This document shows positions 1 through 5,851 of a stretch of DNA of 22,581 nt, in pieces. Both the position numbers and the translations under genes were made by a program. Each line of letters begins with the position of its first letter. Within the stretch, counting starts at the first letter, position 1. Source of the stretch: a virus; IMG/VR virus record IMGVR_UViG_3300050821_005068, positions 1-22,581 of that record; one strand, written 5' to 3'. The notes beneath the pieces are model-generated. The model made no database searches. It saw nothing but the letters and a program-made list of their open reading frames with translations, and had not been told where the DNA came from.

Positions 1-1
1 A

Positions 2-562
2 TCATGGTTGCACCTTCTCGAACATCCAGGGTTCGGTTCGGAATGTTGGGACGCACTTGCCGTTCACCCACGGCTCCAGCATCACGCTCTGTGTCTTGAG
101 CTGCGGGCTCTCCAAGAACAGCACCACGGTGCCCTTGTCGAACACGACACTGTGGATCTCGTCGGGCTGCATCGAGTAGGTCTTGCCCTTGCCGTAGCTC
201 GTGGTCTGCTGCGTCCAGCGGCTCGCGGTCGTGTCGCGGACGTGGCAGTAGTCGCGGAGCCCGTCCGTGCCGCAGACCTGATCGATCGTAGATAAGCACC
301 ACTGGTCGGCGAGCCGGTAGTCGTCCGGGTGCCGGTAGAACAGCGTCTGGTGGGCCGCGCCAGAGATGACCAGTGCGGTGAAGCTGAACCGGTGCGAGTG
401 GGGTGTGATCCAGTCGCGCGCCTCGCGCGTCTGGTGGAATATGCGCACCTTGCCGTGCTCACCGCCACCGACGAGGTAGCTCTCCAGGCCCGGCACGATG
501 TAGTTGTCGAGCCTGTTGTGGATCATGCCGGCCAGCTCGAAGATCAGTTTCTCACTGTCCAT
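2..562 (-). CDS. Cupin-like phage protein
   Basis: A 186-residue protein with the pattern of a single cupin (double-stranded beta-helix) domain. Residues around 54-60 read PHSHRFSF, which supplies two candidate metal-binding histidines. A later strand near residue 135 reads PDEIHSVVF and supplies the third His and an acidic residue. Cupins of this type usually bind a divalent metal and act as small enzymes or binding proteins; the substrate cannot be read from the sequence. The ATG is preceded by AGGAGAAGGG, a strong ribosome-binding site. It is the last gene of the leftward operon in view and overlaps the upstream gene by 11 bases. The fold is fairly secure by motif and the function is unknown. 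Confidence 0.75.
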   Translation of the reverse strand: MDSEKLIFELAGMIHNRLDNYIVPGLESYLVGGGEHGKVRIFHQTREARDWITPHSHRFSFTALVISGAAHQTLFYRHPDDYRLADQWCLSTIDQVCGTDGLRDYCHVRDTTASRWTQQTTSYGKGKTYSMQPDEIHSVVFDKGTVVLFLESPQLKTQSVMLEPWVNGKCVPTFRTEPWMFEKVQP

Positions 563-731
563 TGCCCTTCTCCTGCAGGTCCACGACCCAGGCCTTCCGG
601 TGGAAGATGTCGCTGAAGATCGCGCGATCCTCCTGGGCCACCTTGAAGTCCGTGCGCGACACTTCGAGGAACTCGAACGGCTCTCCCTCCTCGGGAACGT
701 GTCGGCTCCATACCTGATAACGTGTGCTCAT
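552..731 (-). CDS. Small hypothetical protein, 59 aa
   Basis: A short gene encoding 59 residues, beginning MSTRYQVWSRHV. It has a very strong ribosome-binding site, GAGGAGGAAGG, just before the ATG. The start overlaps the upstream gene's stop as ATGA, and the end overlaps the cupin-like gene by 11 bases, so it is well fixed in the operon. The protein is charged and soluble-looking, with aromatic residues spread through it, no cysteine and no membrane segment. The pattern RYQVWSRHV...FLEVSRTDFKVAQ suggests a small alpha/beta fold. No family is recognised. Confidence 0.75.
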   Translation of the reverse strand: MSTRYQVWSRHVPEEGEPFEFLEVSRTDFKVAQEDRAIFSDIFHRKAWVVDLQEKGNGQ

Positions 732-943
732 ACCTTCCTCCTCTCGATGCCAGCGGCCTCGAACTGCGTGTAGCTGATGAACAGCTGGTTCAGCCCCCGT
801 GCCAGATCCTCGTCCGACACGTAGTAGAGATCCACGCCGATGGCGTTACTGAGGATCTGTCCCAGGCGGAGCTGCGGGTACCTCTCCGACAGCGTCTCCA
901 GATTCTGGATGAGCTGCGCTCTCACTCGTTGCGGGTCTAGCAC
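728..943 (-). CDS. Hypothetical phage protein, 71 aa
   Basis: Starts at a GTG preceded by GAGGAGG with six bases of spacing, which decides the start. The product is largely helical (LIQNLETLSERYPQLRLGQILSNAI) followed by DLYYVSDEDLARGLNQL, a pattern common in small phage proteins of unknown role. It has no transmembrane segment and no cysteine. Its 5' part overlaps the 3' end of the upstream gene by 98 bases in a different frame. Its stop is coupled to the next start by an ATGA overlap. No function can be assigned. Confidence 0.75.
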   Translation of the reverse strand: MLDPQRVRAQLIQNLETLSERYPQLRLGQILSNAIGVDLYYVSDEDLARGLNQLFISYTQFEAAGIERRKV

Positions 944-1154
944 GTTCTGCCTCCTCGTAGATGTCGCCGTAGTACTCGTGACGGCGCTTGATCAGGGCCT
1001 GATGGTTGGTATGCTGCCTGGGCAGCCCGGGCCCCAGCTCACGGATCACCGCGAGCTGGTCCCGCCGGTCGGCGAGCCGCGCGAGTCGCTTCGCGCGGTT
1101 CATACCGATGTTCAGGGGTTTGCCGCCCTTGCGGCTTGGGTAGAGGACTCTCAT
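846..1154 (-). CDS. Hypothetical basic protein, 102 aa
   Basis: The start chosen is the ATG of MRVLYPSRKGG, because it overlaps the stop of the upstream mini-gene as ATGA. A longer frame reaching 1184 lacks a ribosome-binding site. Residues 1-70 are basic and helical (MNRAKRLARLADRRDQLAVIREL), which may indicate nucleic-acid contact. The last 32 residues are Pro/Ala/Ser-rich and lie over the start of the next gene in another frame, so this tail may be loosely constrained. No family is recognised. Confidence 0.6.
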   Translation of the reverse strand: MRVLYPSRKGGKPLNIGMNRAKRLARLADRRDQLAVIRELGPGLPRQHTNHQALIKRRHEYYGDIYEEAERARPATSESAAHPESGDAVGEVPAAPPGTDPQ

Positions 1155-1255
1155 CCGAATGCCACCGGTATCGCCAACAGGCATACCGTGCCGATGATGG
1201 GATGCTTGGTGCCGAACGACACCATCGCGGCCAGGAACAGAATTAGAACGATCAT
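1151..1255 (-). CDS. 34-aa membrane mini-protein
   Basis: A gene of 34 codons plus stop. AGGAGAG lies five bases before the ATG, an excellent ribosome-binding site, and the stop is coupled to the next gene by ATGA. The product (MIVLILFLAAMVSFG, then a polar TKHP turn, then IIGTVCLLAIPVAFG) is two hydrophobic stretches joined by a short basic turn, so it could form a membrane hairpin in the inner membrane. Mini-proteins like this in phages act as holins, antiholins or modulators of host membrane enzymes. Nothing here singles out one of those roles. Confidence 0.65.
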   Translation of the reverse strand: MIVLILFLAAMVSFGTKHPIIGTVCLLAIPVAFG

Positions 1256-1270
1256 GTGTGCTCTCCTAAG

Positions 1271-1852
1271 TTAGACGTTGCCATCTTCTGCGGGGTTGAA
1301 TACGTTCTGGTAGTACAGGTATTGACCGACGTACGTGCTCTCGAAGCTCTGGATGAGGCAGAAGCGCTTCATCGCCTCGCGCACGCGTCGGCGTGTGTCG
1401 CCGCTCGCGACGAGGTCGTCCACGAACACCCACCGCTTGCCGATGTTGCCCTCGACGTTGTTCGTGCTGTGCGTGCTGTCCGTCTCCTTGCGCACGATCG
1501 CGAAGTTGACTCCCAGCGCGCGGGCGAACAGCTGCGCGGAGAGGGTGCCGCTGATCCCGGTCCCGACCAGGGTGTCGAAGTCCACGGCGCGCATCTTCAC
1601 GCGGAACTGCTGGATGGCGACGTCGGGCTCATCGAACAGCTGGGTGAGATAGCTCGCGTGCGAGCGGACCACGGCGCGCTCGTCCTTCACCGGCTGCACG
1701 TCCGGGTCGCGCACGAGGTTTTCAAGCGGGTAGAAGTTGATGGGCGTGACGGGCGGTGTCGTGTCGTACGTGTACTGGTAGGGCAACCGCACCGGGACCG
1801 GCTTGGTGCCGCCCGTGAACACGGTCCCGCGCGTGATGTTCCGACCTTTCAT
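1271..1852 (-). CDS. Phosphoribosyltransferase family protein
   Basis: A 193-residue type I phosphoribosyltransferase. The PRPP-binding signature is FVDDLVASGDTRRR at residues 143-156: two adjacent acidic residues followed by the small-residue loop that holds the 5-phosphate. Residues 95-114, LVGTGISGTLSAQLFARALG, match the preceding strand-loop-helix of the family. Members swap a base and pyrophosphate on ribose-5-phosphate in nucleotide salvage or synthesis, and some only bind nucleotides as regulators. The base specificity is not visible. The start has GGAG seven bases upstream. It is downstream of a terminator-like hairpin, so its expression may depend on readthrough. Confidence 0.85.
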   Translation of the reverse strand: MKGRNITRGTVFTGGTKPVPVRLPYQYTYDTTPPVTPINFYPLENLVRDPDVQPVKDERAVVRSHASYLTQLFDEPDVAIQQFRVKMRAVDFDTLVGTGISGTLSAQLFARALGVNFAIVRKETDSTHSTNNVEGNIGKRWVFVDDLVASGDTRRRVREAMKRFCLIQSFESTYVGQYLYYQNVFNPAEDGNV

Positions 1853-1874
1853 GTCCTAGCTCCGTGTTGGTCCA

Positions 1875-1905
1875 GAAAAGGCCCCTGGGTTGGTCCCCCA
1901 GGGGC
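1875..1905 (-). terminator. Terminator-like hairpin after DUF932 gene
   Basis: Read on the minus strand, GCCCCTGGG, a seven-base loop and CCCAGGGGC form a perfect 9-bp GC-rich stem, followed by CTTTT. This is the layout of a rho-independent terminator with a short U run. It sits in the 68-base gap between the DUF932 gene and the phosphoribosyltransferase gene. Because no obvious promoter follows it, it may act as a partial terminator that lowers expression of the distal genes. Confidence 0.65.
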
Positions 1906-1920
1906 TAGCTCTCGACCAGC

Positions 1921-3045
1921 TCAGGCCGCTGACAGTGTGCTGACCGCGCCCGTGTTGGCGCTCATCAGCATCTTGCCGGCCACGCGCTCGATGTCGATGC
2001 GCGCGTCCTGATACTGCAGACCGCGAGCGTAGGCGGTGGTAGCAACCACTGCGTCCCAGATGGACGTGCTGTTGAGTCCCAGCTCGATCCCTTCATCGGA
2101 CTTGTACGCGGCCTTGATGCCCGCCACCTGGGACCGGCTGAACTTCCGGTTCTTCAGGAAGGCGTCGAGGTCATCGATCTTCGCGTTCTGGGCCGCGACG
2201 ATCTGGGCCTGCTTCAGGGTGACGTTGCTGCGAGCGATCTCGCGGAGCATCGGCACCACCTCGGACAGGAACCGGTGGGGAGCGCTCGCCGTGTGGCGGA
2301 TCGAGAACTCCTCAAGGTCGCGCATCCCCCAGATGATGCGGTTGCAGCAGATGTAGTCGAAGGCCCACTGGGCGAACCAGAGCTTGCCGCCGCCAACATC
2401 GCTGTTGCCGATGGCGATCCCGGTGGACACCCGACCGGACTTGCCGTCACGTCGGTTCGGAACCTCGGTGGACTTGTCCTCGTCGGCCAGGAACACGACC
2501 ATGTCGCGATCGCTCGCGTAGAGGGTCGTGTTGTCCTTGGTGATGGCAACCTGCTTGCCGAACTCACCAGGGATGCGGAAGGTACCCGTGCGGCCGTCGC
2601 CGAACGCTTCGACCAGGGCGTCTGACAGGCGCGCATCCCAGATGCGGCCGTAGTTCGGGCCGGTGACCGCGTGCAGCTCCGCGGGTCCGCCGTTCTTGTA
2701 GAGCAGGACGCCGATGTCCTCAACCGGGCGCGCGACGTGCAGGCCGTAGTTGAGGCAATCGACCACCAGCTCCTTCGGGAGGCCCCGGAGGTAGCCGGCG
2801 GGTGCACCGGCACGGGCGGCGAGCTGACCGAACGCCCAGTGCGTCGGCTTGGCGGGCGAACCGCTCGGGCCGCGAATGACGAGGTCGTTGCCGTCGATGT
2901 CGGCGGTGAGTGACTTCGAGGCAACTACGCGGGCGTTGCTGTGCTCGAAGCGGTGATTGGTGGCAGCCTGAAGGTCGGTGAGCGAGGTGAAGCGCTCATC
3001 GGCCGGACGGGTTGACCACTCGCTGTTGATGCTGAACTGATGCAT
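1921..3045 (-). CDS. DUF932 phage/plasmid-like protein
   Basis: A 374-residue protein recognised as the DUF932 family (also called phage/plasmid-like protein). Features include an N-terminal DLVIRG...THWAFGQLAARAGAPAGYLRGLP segment, the central GKQVAITKDNTTLYASDRDMVVFLADE strand region, and FDYICCNRIIWG near residue 240. The family is common on phages and plasmids near replication and recombination genes, and its biochemical role is not settled. AGGAGAG lies six bases before the ATG. It heads the segment downstream of three small genes transcribed from the 3866-3894 promoter and is followed by a terminator-like hairpin. Confidence 0.85.
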   Translation of the reverse strand: MHQFSINSEWSTRPADERFTSLTDLQAATNHRFEHSNARVVASKSLTADIDGNDLVIRGPSGSPAKPTHWAFGQLAARAGAPAGYLRGLPKELVVDCLNYGLHVARPVEDIGVLLYKNGGPAELHAVTGPNYGRIWDARLSDALVEAFGDGRTGTFRIPGEFGKQVAITKDNTTLYASDRDMVVFLADEDKSTEVPNRRDGKSGRVSTGIAIGNSDVGGGKLWFAQWAFDYICCNRIIWGMRDLEEFSIRHTASAPHRFLSEVVPMLREIARSNVTLKQAQIVAAQNAKIDDLDAFLKNRKFSRSQVAGIKAAYKSDEGIELGLNSTSIWDAVVATTAYARGLQYQDARIDIERVAGKMLMSANTGAVSTLSAA

Positions 3046-3056
3046 GTGAGTCTCTC

Positions 3057-3284
3057 CTAGTTGCCCCGATCCGCCGGGGCGTGCGATTGCTGCTGGAGCA
3101 GCGAATTGATGCGGGCCGCTTGCCAGTCCAGCGCGGTCTGCGCGTTGTCAGCGGTGAGGGTCGGGAACCGCTCGACGAACTCGCGCCGAACCTGGGCCAG
3201 GATCGCGTCGTGCGCTGCCAGCTCGGCCGGGGTGCGGCCCGGCTTCGGGGCGAACATGCTGCGACGTGACTGGTTGAAGCTCAT
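3057..3284 (-). CDS. Hypothetical protein, 75 aa
   Basis: A short, mostly helical, soluble protein. It has a basic N-terminus (MSFNQSRRSMFAPKPGRTPAELAAHDA) and a helix-rich middle (ILAQVRREFVERFPTLTADNAQTALDWQAARINSLL, shown here only as visible composition). The ribosome-binding site GAGGAGG is five bases before the ATG. It lies 11 bases upstream of the DUF932 start, so the two are probably co-translated from one message. No family is recognised. Confidence 0.7.
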   Translation of the reverse strand: MSFNQSRRSMFAPKPGRTPAELAAHDAILAQVRREFVERFPTLTADNAQTALDWQAARINSLLQQQSHAPADRGN

Positions 3285-3294
3285 GGGTTCCTCC

Positions 3295-3618
3295 TCAGAA
3301 CTCGATCGTGACAGGGTCCATGGTCGGAGTCAAGCGCTCTTTGAAGGCCTGGGCCAGGGCCGCGACGTTCTCGGGCTTGACGGCCTGGGGGCTGGGGGCC
3401 TTGGGTGGCTGCGGGGGCTGGAACGGGCCGCGCGCGTGGGCGATGTCCCGCTTCAGGTCGGCGAGGTCGCTGGTGAGCAGCTTGGTGGACCAGGGCGTGC
3501 CCGGGCCCGCTATGCGCTCCCAGGCGGCCGCAGCGGCCTTCCAGGCGGCCTTGTCGCGGGGGTGGGGTGCCAGCTCGGCTGCGGCATGGGCGGCCGCTGC
3601 GCGCTCGCGAGGGCTCAC
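3295..3618 (-). CDS. Hypothetical Ala/Pro-rich protein, 107 aa
   Basis: Begins at a GTG that overlaps the upstream stop as GTGA and has GGGGTGAGG just before it. Residues 5-40 are alanine-rich helix with regularly spaced Trp (AAWKAAAAAWERIAG). A KLLTSDLADLKRDIAHA helix follows, then a proline-rich linker near residues 66-80 and a C-terminal helix. It looks like a small helical protein with a flexible hinge. A competing frame on the same strand at 3281-3625 is Arg/Pro-rich shadow sequence. No function is recognised. Confidence 0.65.
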   Translation of the reverse strand: MSPRERAAAAHAAAELAPHPRDKAAWKAAAAAWERIAGPGTPWSTKLLTSDLADLKRDIAHARGPFQPPQPPKAPSPQAVKPENVAALAQAFKERLTPTMDPVTIEF

Positions 3619-3833
3619 GCCTCACCCCGTGCGCGGTAGATGACCTGCAACAGGGCCTCGTGCTCGTCCGACGTGAACGTCGGGCTGCCGCTGTTGGCGT
3701 TGATGCGATCCGCCAGCGCCATCAGCGCGGCGACCGCCTCGCCCTGAGTCTGCGCGAGCGCGAAGCGCCCGGCCACCAGGGCCTTCTTGTTCCGCGCGAT
3801 GGCTCGCGCGATGGGGTTGCTCTTGATGCTCAC
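3615..3833 (-). CDS. Hypothetical protein, 72 aa
   Basis: First gene after the strong leftward promoter at 3866-3894. It starts at a GTG with GAGGAG six bases upstream, and that ribosome-binding site lies in the 3' arm of a hairpin. The product has a basic helical N-terminus (MSIKSNPIARAIARNKKALVAGRF) and a helix ending FTSDEHEALLQVIYRARGEA. It has no membrane segment and no cysteines. Its stop overlaps the next start as GTGA. Function unknown. Confidence 0.7.
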   Translation of the reverse strand: MSIKSNPIARAIARNKKALVAGRFALAQTQGEAVAALMALADRINANSGSPTFTSDEHEALLQVIYRARGEA

Positions 3834-3838
3834 AGTCT

Positions 3839-3863
3839 GCTCCTCGGGTTTTTGCCCAGGAGC
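3839..3863 (-). promoter_or_regulatory. Hairpin covering the SD of the 72-aa gene
   Basis: On the minus strand GCTCCTGGG, a CAAAA-rich loop and CCCGAGGAGC pair almost perfectly with one bulged G. The 3' arm contains GAGGAG, the ribosome-binding site for the GTG at 3833. The predicted transcript from the adjacent promoter would begin near 3859, inside the 5' arm. Only a shortened stem would form on that message, while readthrough transcripts from upstream would form the full hairpin. Confidence 0.4.
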
Positions 3864-3865
3864 GA

Positions 3866-3894
3866 ACTATGAGGCCGCCGGGGGTTGGTGTCAA
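3866..3894 (-). promoter_or_regulatory. Sigma70-type leftward promoter
   Basis: On the minus strand a perfect -35 box TTGACA (3894-3889), a 17-base spacer and a -10 box CATAGT (3871-3866) stand in the 84-base gap between two genes. The expected start of transcription is about 3859, giving a leader of roughly 26 bases to the GTG at 3833. It would drive the segment from the 72-aa gene through DUF932 and onward. It is the best consensus promoter seen in the window, and its -35 box lies inside a palindrome. Confidence 0.7.
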
Positions 3895-3913
3895 CCCCCA
3901 TCGTCAATTTGAC
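3880..3913. promoter_or_regulatory. Two palindromes at the leftward promoter (operator candidates)
   Basis: GGGGGTTG-GTGT-CAACCCCC (3880-3899) is a perfect 8-bp inverted repeat with a four-base centre, and it contains the whole -35 box. Three bases away, GTCAA-T-TTGAC (3903-3913) is a second perfect palindrome just upstream of the promoter. Neither is followed by a T run on either strand, so they do not look like terminators. Their position suggests repressor or activator binding. Which protein binds is unknown. Confidence 0.5.
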
Positions 3914-3917
3914 AGAA

Positions 3918-4166
3918 TCAGTGCCCATCCACTGCGGACGCAGCGGTCTGCTGGTCCACCTCCGCGCGTTTCTTTTCCTGGGCCTCGTGCTGCTCGATGT
4001 TCTTCAGCACACGCTCGGCGATGTGCTTCAGGTCTAGCTCACCGATCACGTGCATGAAGAACGGGTTCGGGTGGGTGTTGATGCTCAGCCCCGGTGAGTT
4101 GAGTGTTTGGATGCCGTGGCGCAGTGCCGCGACCACGCACATCAGCTTCGCGTCTACGTTACTCAT
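3918..4166 (-). CDS. Hypothetical protein, 82 aa
   Basis: The start chosen is the ATG of MSNVDAKLM. A longer open frame to 4307 is mostly the shadow of the upstream gene. The N-terminal half (LMCVVAALRHGIQTLNSPGL) is compact and mildly hydrophobic. The C-terminal half is a long charged helix (AERVLKNIEQHEAQEKKRAEVDQQ) that may form a coiled coil. It overlaps the upstream membrane-protein gene by 8 bases. It is the last gene before the internal promoter region. No family is recognised. Confidence 0.65.
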   Translation of the reverse strand: MSNVDAKLMCVVAALRHGIQTLNSPGLSINTHPNPFFMHVIGELDLKHIAERVLKNIEQHEAQEKKRAEVDQQTAASAVDGH

Positions 4167-4440
4167 TGGTGGTGCCCCCGTACGATACGATCTCGCGATC
4201 ATCGTGCTGCATACCAACACAGGTGACCGTGCCGTGGGCCGGCACATAGATGGGCGTGTCGAACTCCAGCCCGCTGATGCGCGCCTCGTGGTCCTCGAAC
4301 AGATCACCGACCGAGTCGATCGTGTCTTCGTGCTCCTCCTCCAGCCGCGCGATCTGCACGCTGCCGCCGATGGCGAGCACGAGCGCGAGCACGCTGCCGA
4401 GGAGGCTCACGACCCCCAAAGTAACTGCCAAGGTAATCAT
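4159..4440 (-). CDS. Membrane-anchored coiled-coil protein, 93 aa
   Basis: The N-terminus (residues 1-30, MITLAVTLGVVSLLGSVLALVLAIG) is one strong transmembrane segment with no basic signal-peptide head. It is followed by an acidic heptad-like stretch (QIARLEEEHEDTIDSVGDLFEDHEARI) that probably forms a coiled coil, then a short beta-rich tail containing one cysteine. AGAGGAG lies six bases before the ATG. It is coupled to the upstream zinc-ribbon gene by ATGA. It resembles small phage inner-membrane proteins of unknown function; a spanin role is not supported by position. Confidence 0.7.
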   Translation of the reverse strand: MITLAVTLGVVSLLGSVLALVLAIGGSVQIARLEEEHEDTIDSVGDLFEDHEARISGLEFDTPIYVPAHGTVTCVGMQHDDREIVSYGGTTNE

Positions 4441-4625
4441 CGTCCGCTCCTCTTGAATGCTTTCCTATCCATCTGGCGGAAGGTTGTTGGTGTTGCCGAC
4501 ATGATCGGCGTTGCTACGTCAAGGCACCCCTCGTGCGTGCACGGGGTGTGTGCCGGTTTGTTTTCCAGCTTGACCATCAGCTCGCTGATGTGCCCAGCCT
4601 CACACTGGTACTCATAGATTCCCAT
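4437..4625 (-). CDS. FmdB-like zinc ribbon protein, 62 aa
   Basis: The N-terminal MGIYEYQCEAGH matches the start of the FmdB family zinc ribbon (normally YEY.C..CG). The second knuckle is CTHEGC at residues 29-34. In this copy the first knuckle is Cys-x3-His rather than Cys-x2-Cys and the second is Cys-x4-Cys, so metal binding may be altered. FmdB-like proteins are small, often regulatory or accessory, and common in phages. The start is fixed by a near-perfect AGGAGGTGA ribosome-binding site. It overlaps the sigma-like gene by 14 bases. Confidence 0.7.
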   Translation of the reverse strand: MGIYEYQCEAGHISELMVKLENKPAHTPCTHEGCLDVATPIMSATPTTFRQMDRKAFKRSGR

Positions 4626-5367
4626 CTCTCACCTCCTGGGCGATTCGTTTCTTACGTCGTTCAGTCCAGAGCACGGCGGCCTTGACGCTGCGCTCGTTGA
4701 TGTCCATCCGCACATCTTTGCGCGGTCCTGGCAGGTACCCCTCGAACCATTTGCAGCGCCAGCATGGCGGGCACTCTTTGCCCTGGGCCGGCGCGAACTC
4801 CAGGGCCGCGATGTCCTTGTCGATCTGAGATAATGCGTCGCTTGCGTTGTCGCTATCGGTTGGCCCAACCACGCGGCGTAGTATAGTGTTCACGTGCGCG
4901 CTCGACGGCAGCTGTGCAGATAGCTTGTTCAAGCGCTTTGTGATCGCTGAGCGCTCTATCTTGAGCGCTGTGCTGATCTCTGAGTGCGTCTTATCATCGA
5001 GTCTCATGCGCACGACGGCACGATCTATCTCGTCCATGTTGGATTCGAGCGCGCGTACTGCATCCTGAAGCATCACGTTATACTCCGGGTCATCTTTCCC
5101 ACCCATCTCCTGCACAATCTCCGTGGCCCCATTCAATCTCTCACCCCGGGCCCAGGAAGTGTACGCATTCTTTACCGCGCCCAGGAACCACTGCTCCAGC
5201 GTCGCTGTGAGGCTGTAGTTGTCTCGATTTTCCCAGCACCACAACACTGCCGTCGAGATCACATCGTTGCGATCATCGCTGTTGAGCCCACGCGTACGCA
5301 GAAACCGCGTGGCCTGACGTGATGCACGCGCCAGCTGCAGTGTAAATGCTTCAGCCGCGCTGTTCAT
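4612..5367 (-). CDS. ECF-like RNA polymerase sigma factor with Cys-bearing tail
   Basis: A 251-residue protein with the layout of an ECF sigma factor. Residues 15-77 fit region 2 (DDRNDVISTAVLWCWENRDNY, then WFLGAVKNAYTSWARGER). Residues 101-150 fit region 4, with a helix-turn-helix (VRMRLDDKTHSEISTALKIERSAITKRL). Residues 199-205 read CPPCWRC, and this C-terminal extension of about 90 residues is not part of a minimal ECF factor. It would redirect host RNA polymerase to phage promoters. It sits inside the leftward operon between a zinc ribbon gene and a small membrane gene. The sigma-like fold is likely; promoter activity is inferred. A terminase-small-like or other HTH protein is a weaker alternative. 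Confidence 0.7.
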   Translation of the reverse strand: MNSAAEAFTLQLARASRQATRFLRTRGLNSDDRNDVISTAVLWCWENRDNYSLTATLEQWFLGAVKNAYTSWARGERLNGATEIVQEMGGKDDPEYNVMLQDAVRALESNMDEIDRAVVRMRLDDKTHSEISTALKIERSAITKRLNKLSAQLPSSAHVNTILRRVVGPTDSDNASDALSQIDKDIAALEFAPAQGKECPPCWRCKWFEGYLPGPRKDVRMDINERSVKAAVLWTERRKKRIAQEVRDGNL

Positions 5368-5546
5368 TCTTTACCGATCAGCGACGCGACCTGAGTGCGT
5401 AGCCGCTTCACTTCCTCGAAGATCTCATTCATCTGTTTCGTGTGTTCGATCTTGCTCAGCTCTAGTATCGCAGTCTTCCAGGCGTCCACAGCGAACGCGC
5501 CGATGAGCGCGCCGGCAATGAAGATCATCGAGCCGAGAAATATCAT
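5364..5546 (-). CDS. Small membrane protein, 60 aa
   Basis: Residues 1-24 (MIFLGSMIFIAGALIGAFAVDAW) form one transmembrane segment. A charged helix follows (ELSKIEHTKQMNEIFEEVKRLRTQVASLIGKE is the visible tail, with heptad spacing of hydrophobics), likely a short coiled coil on one face of the membrane. The design matches the 93-aa protein at 4159-4440. AAAGGGCGG lies before the ATG, and both ends are coupled by four-base overlaps. Function unknown. Confidence 0.7.
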   Translation of the reverse strand: MIFLGSMIFIAGALIGAFAVDAWKTAILELSKIEHTKQMNEIFEEVKRLRTQVASLIGKE

Positions 5547-5851
5547 GTGCCGCCCTTTGTTTGTGATCGTTGTGCCGTCTTCAGCTCGAAGTGCGCGCGT
5601 GCCTTCAACACGATCGAGGCGATCTTGGCCTGCATCGCCTCAGGGAGTGAGTTGAACTCGGGCATCAGCATCAGCTCGCGCAGCCCGTTGTCCCAGAGGC
5701 ACTCGTTGAAGTTCTTGCGGTTCCAGTACTCCTGACAGAGCATGTCGATGTCCTCGACAGCTTTACCTGACCACTTGAGCCGGATGCCAAACAATCTCGC
5801 ACGTACCTGCAGCAGCTGGGAGAGCGAGTCGCCCTGTGAGAACGCGTCCAC
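5543..5851 (-). CDS. Hypothetical protein, 102 aa
   Basis: Begins at a GTG whose G is shared with the TAG stop of the primase-helicase gene (TAGTG), a typical coupled junction. The product is soluble and helical. It has two cysteines (DIDMLCQEYWNRKNFNECLWDN), a mid segment LRELMLMPEFNSLPEAMQAKI and a basic tail. Position directly behind the primase-helicase suggests a replication accessory role, but no family motif is visible. Confidence 0.7.
   Translation of the reverse strand: MDAFSQGDSLSQLLQVRARLFGIRLKWSGKAVEDIDMLCQEYWNRKNFNECLWDNGLRELMLMPEFNSLPEAMQAKIASIVLKARAHFELKTAQRSQTKGGT

Noticed and set aside
2214-2924. 236-codon frame inside the DUF932 gene
   Set aside because: It lies on the same strand but in another frame, is Ser/Arg/Ala-rich and is covered by a clear family member.
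3281-3625. Minus-strand frame overlapping the Ala/Pro-rich 107-aa gene
   Set aside because: Arg/Pro/Gly-rich shadow composition and poor fit with the coupled GTGA junction used by the other frame.
4696-4707. A further GATGTCCA inside the sigma-like gene
   Set aside because: It encodes Met-Asp-Ile on the minus strand in a real gene and has no neighbouring copy, so it is probably coincidental.
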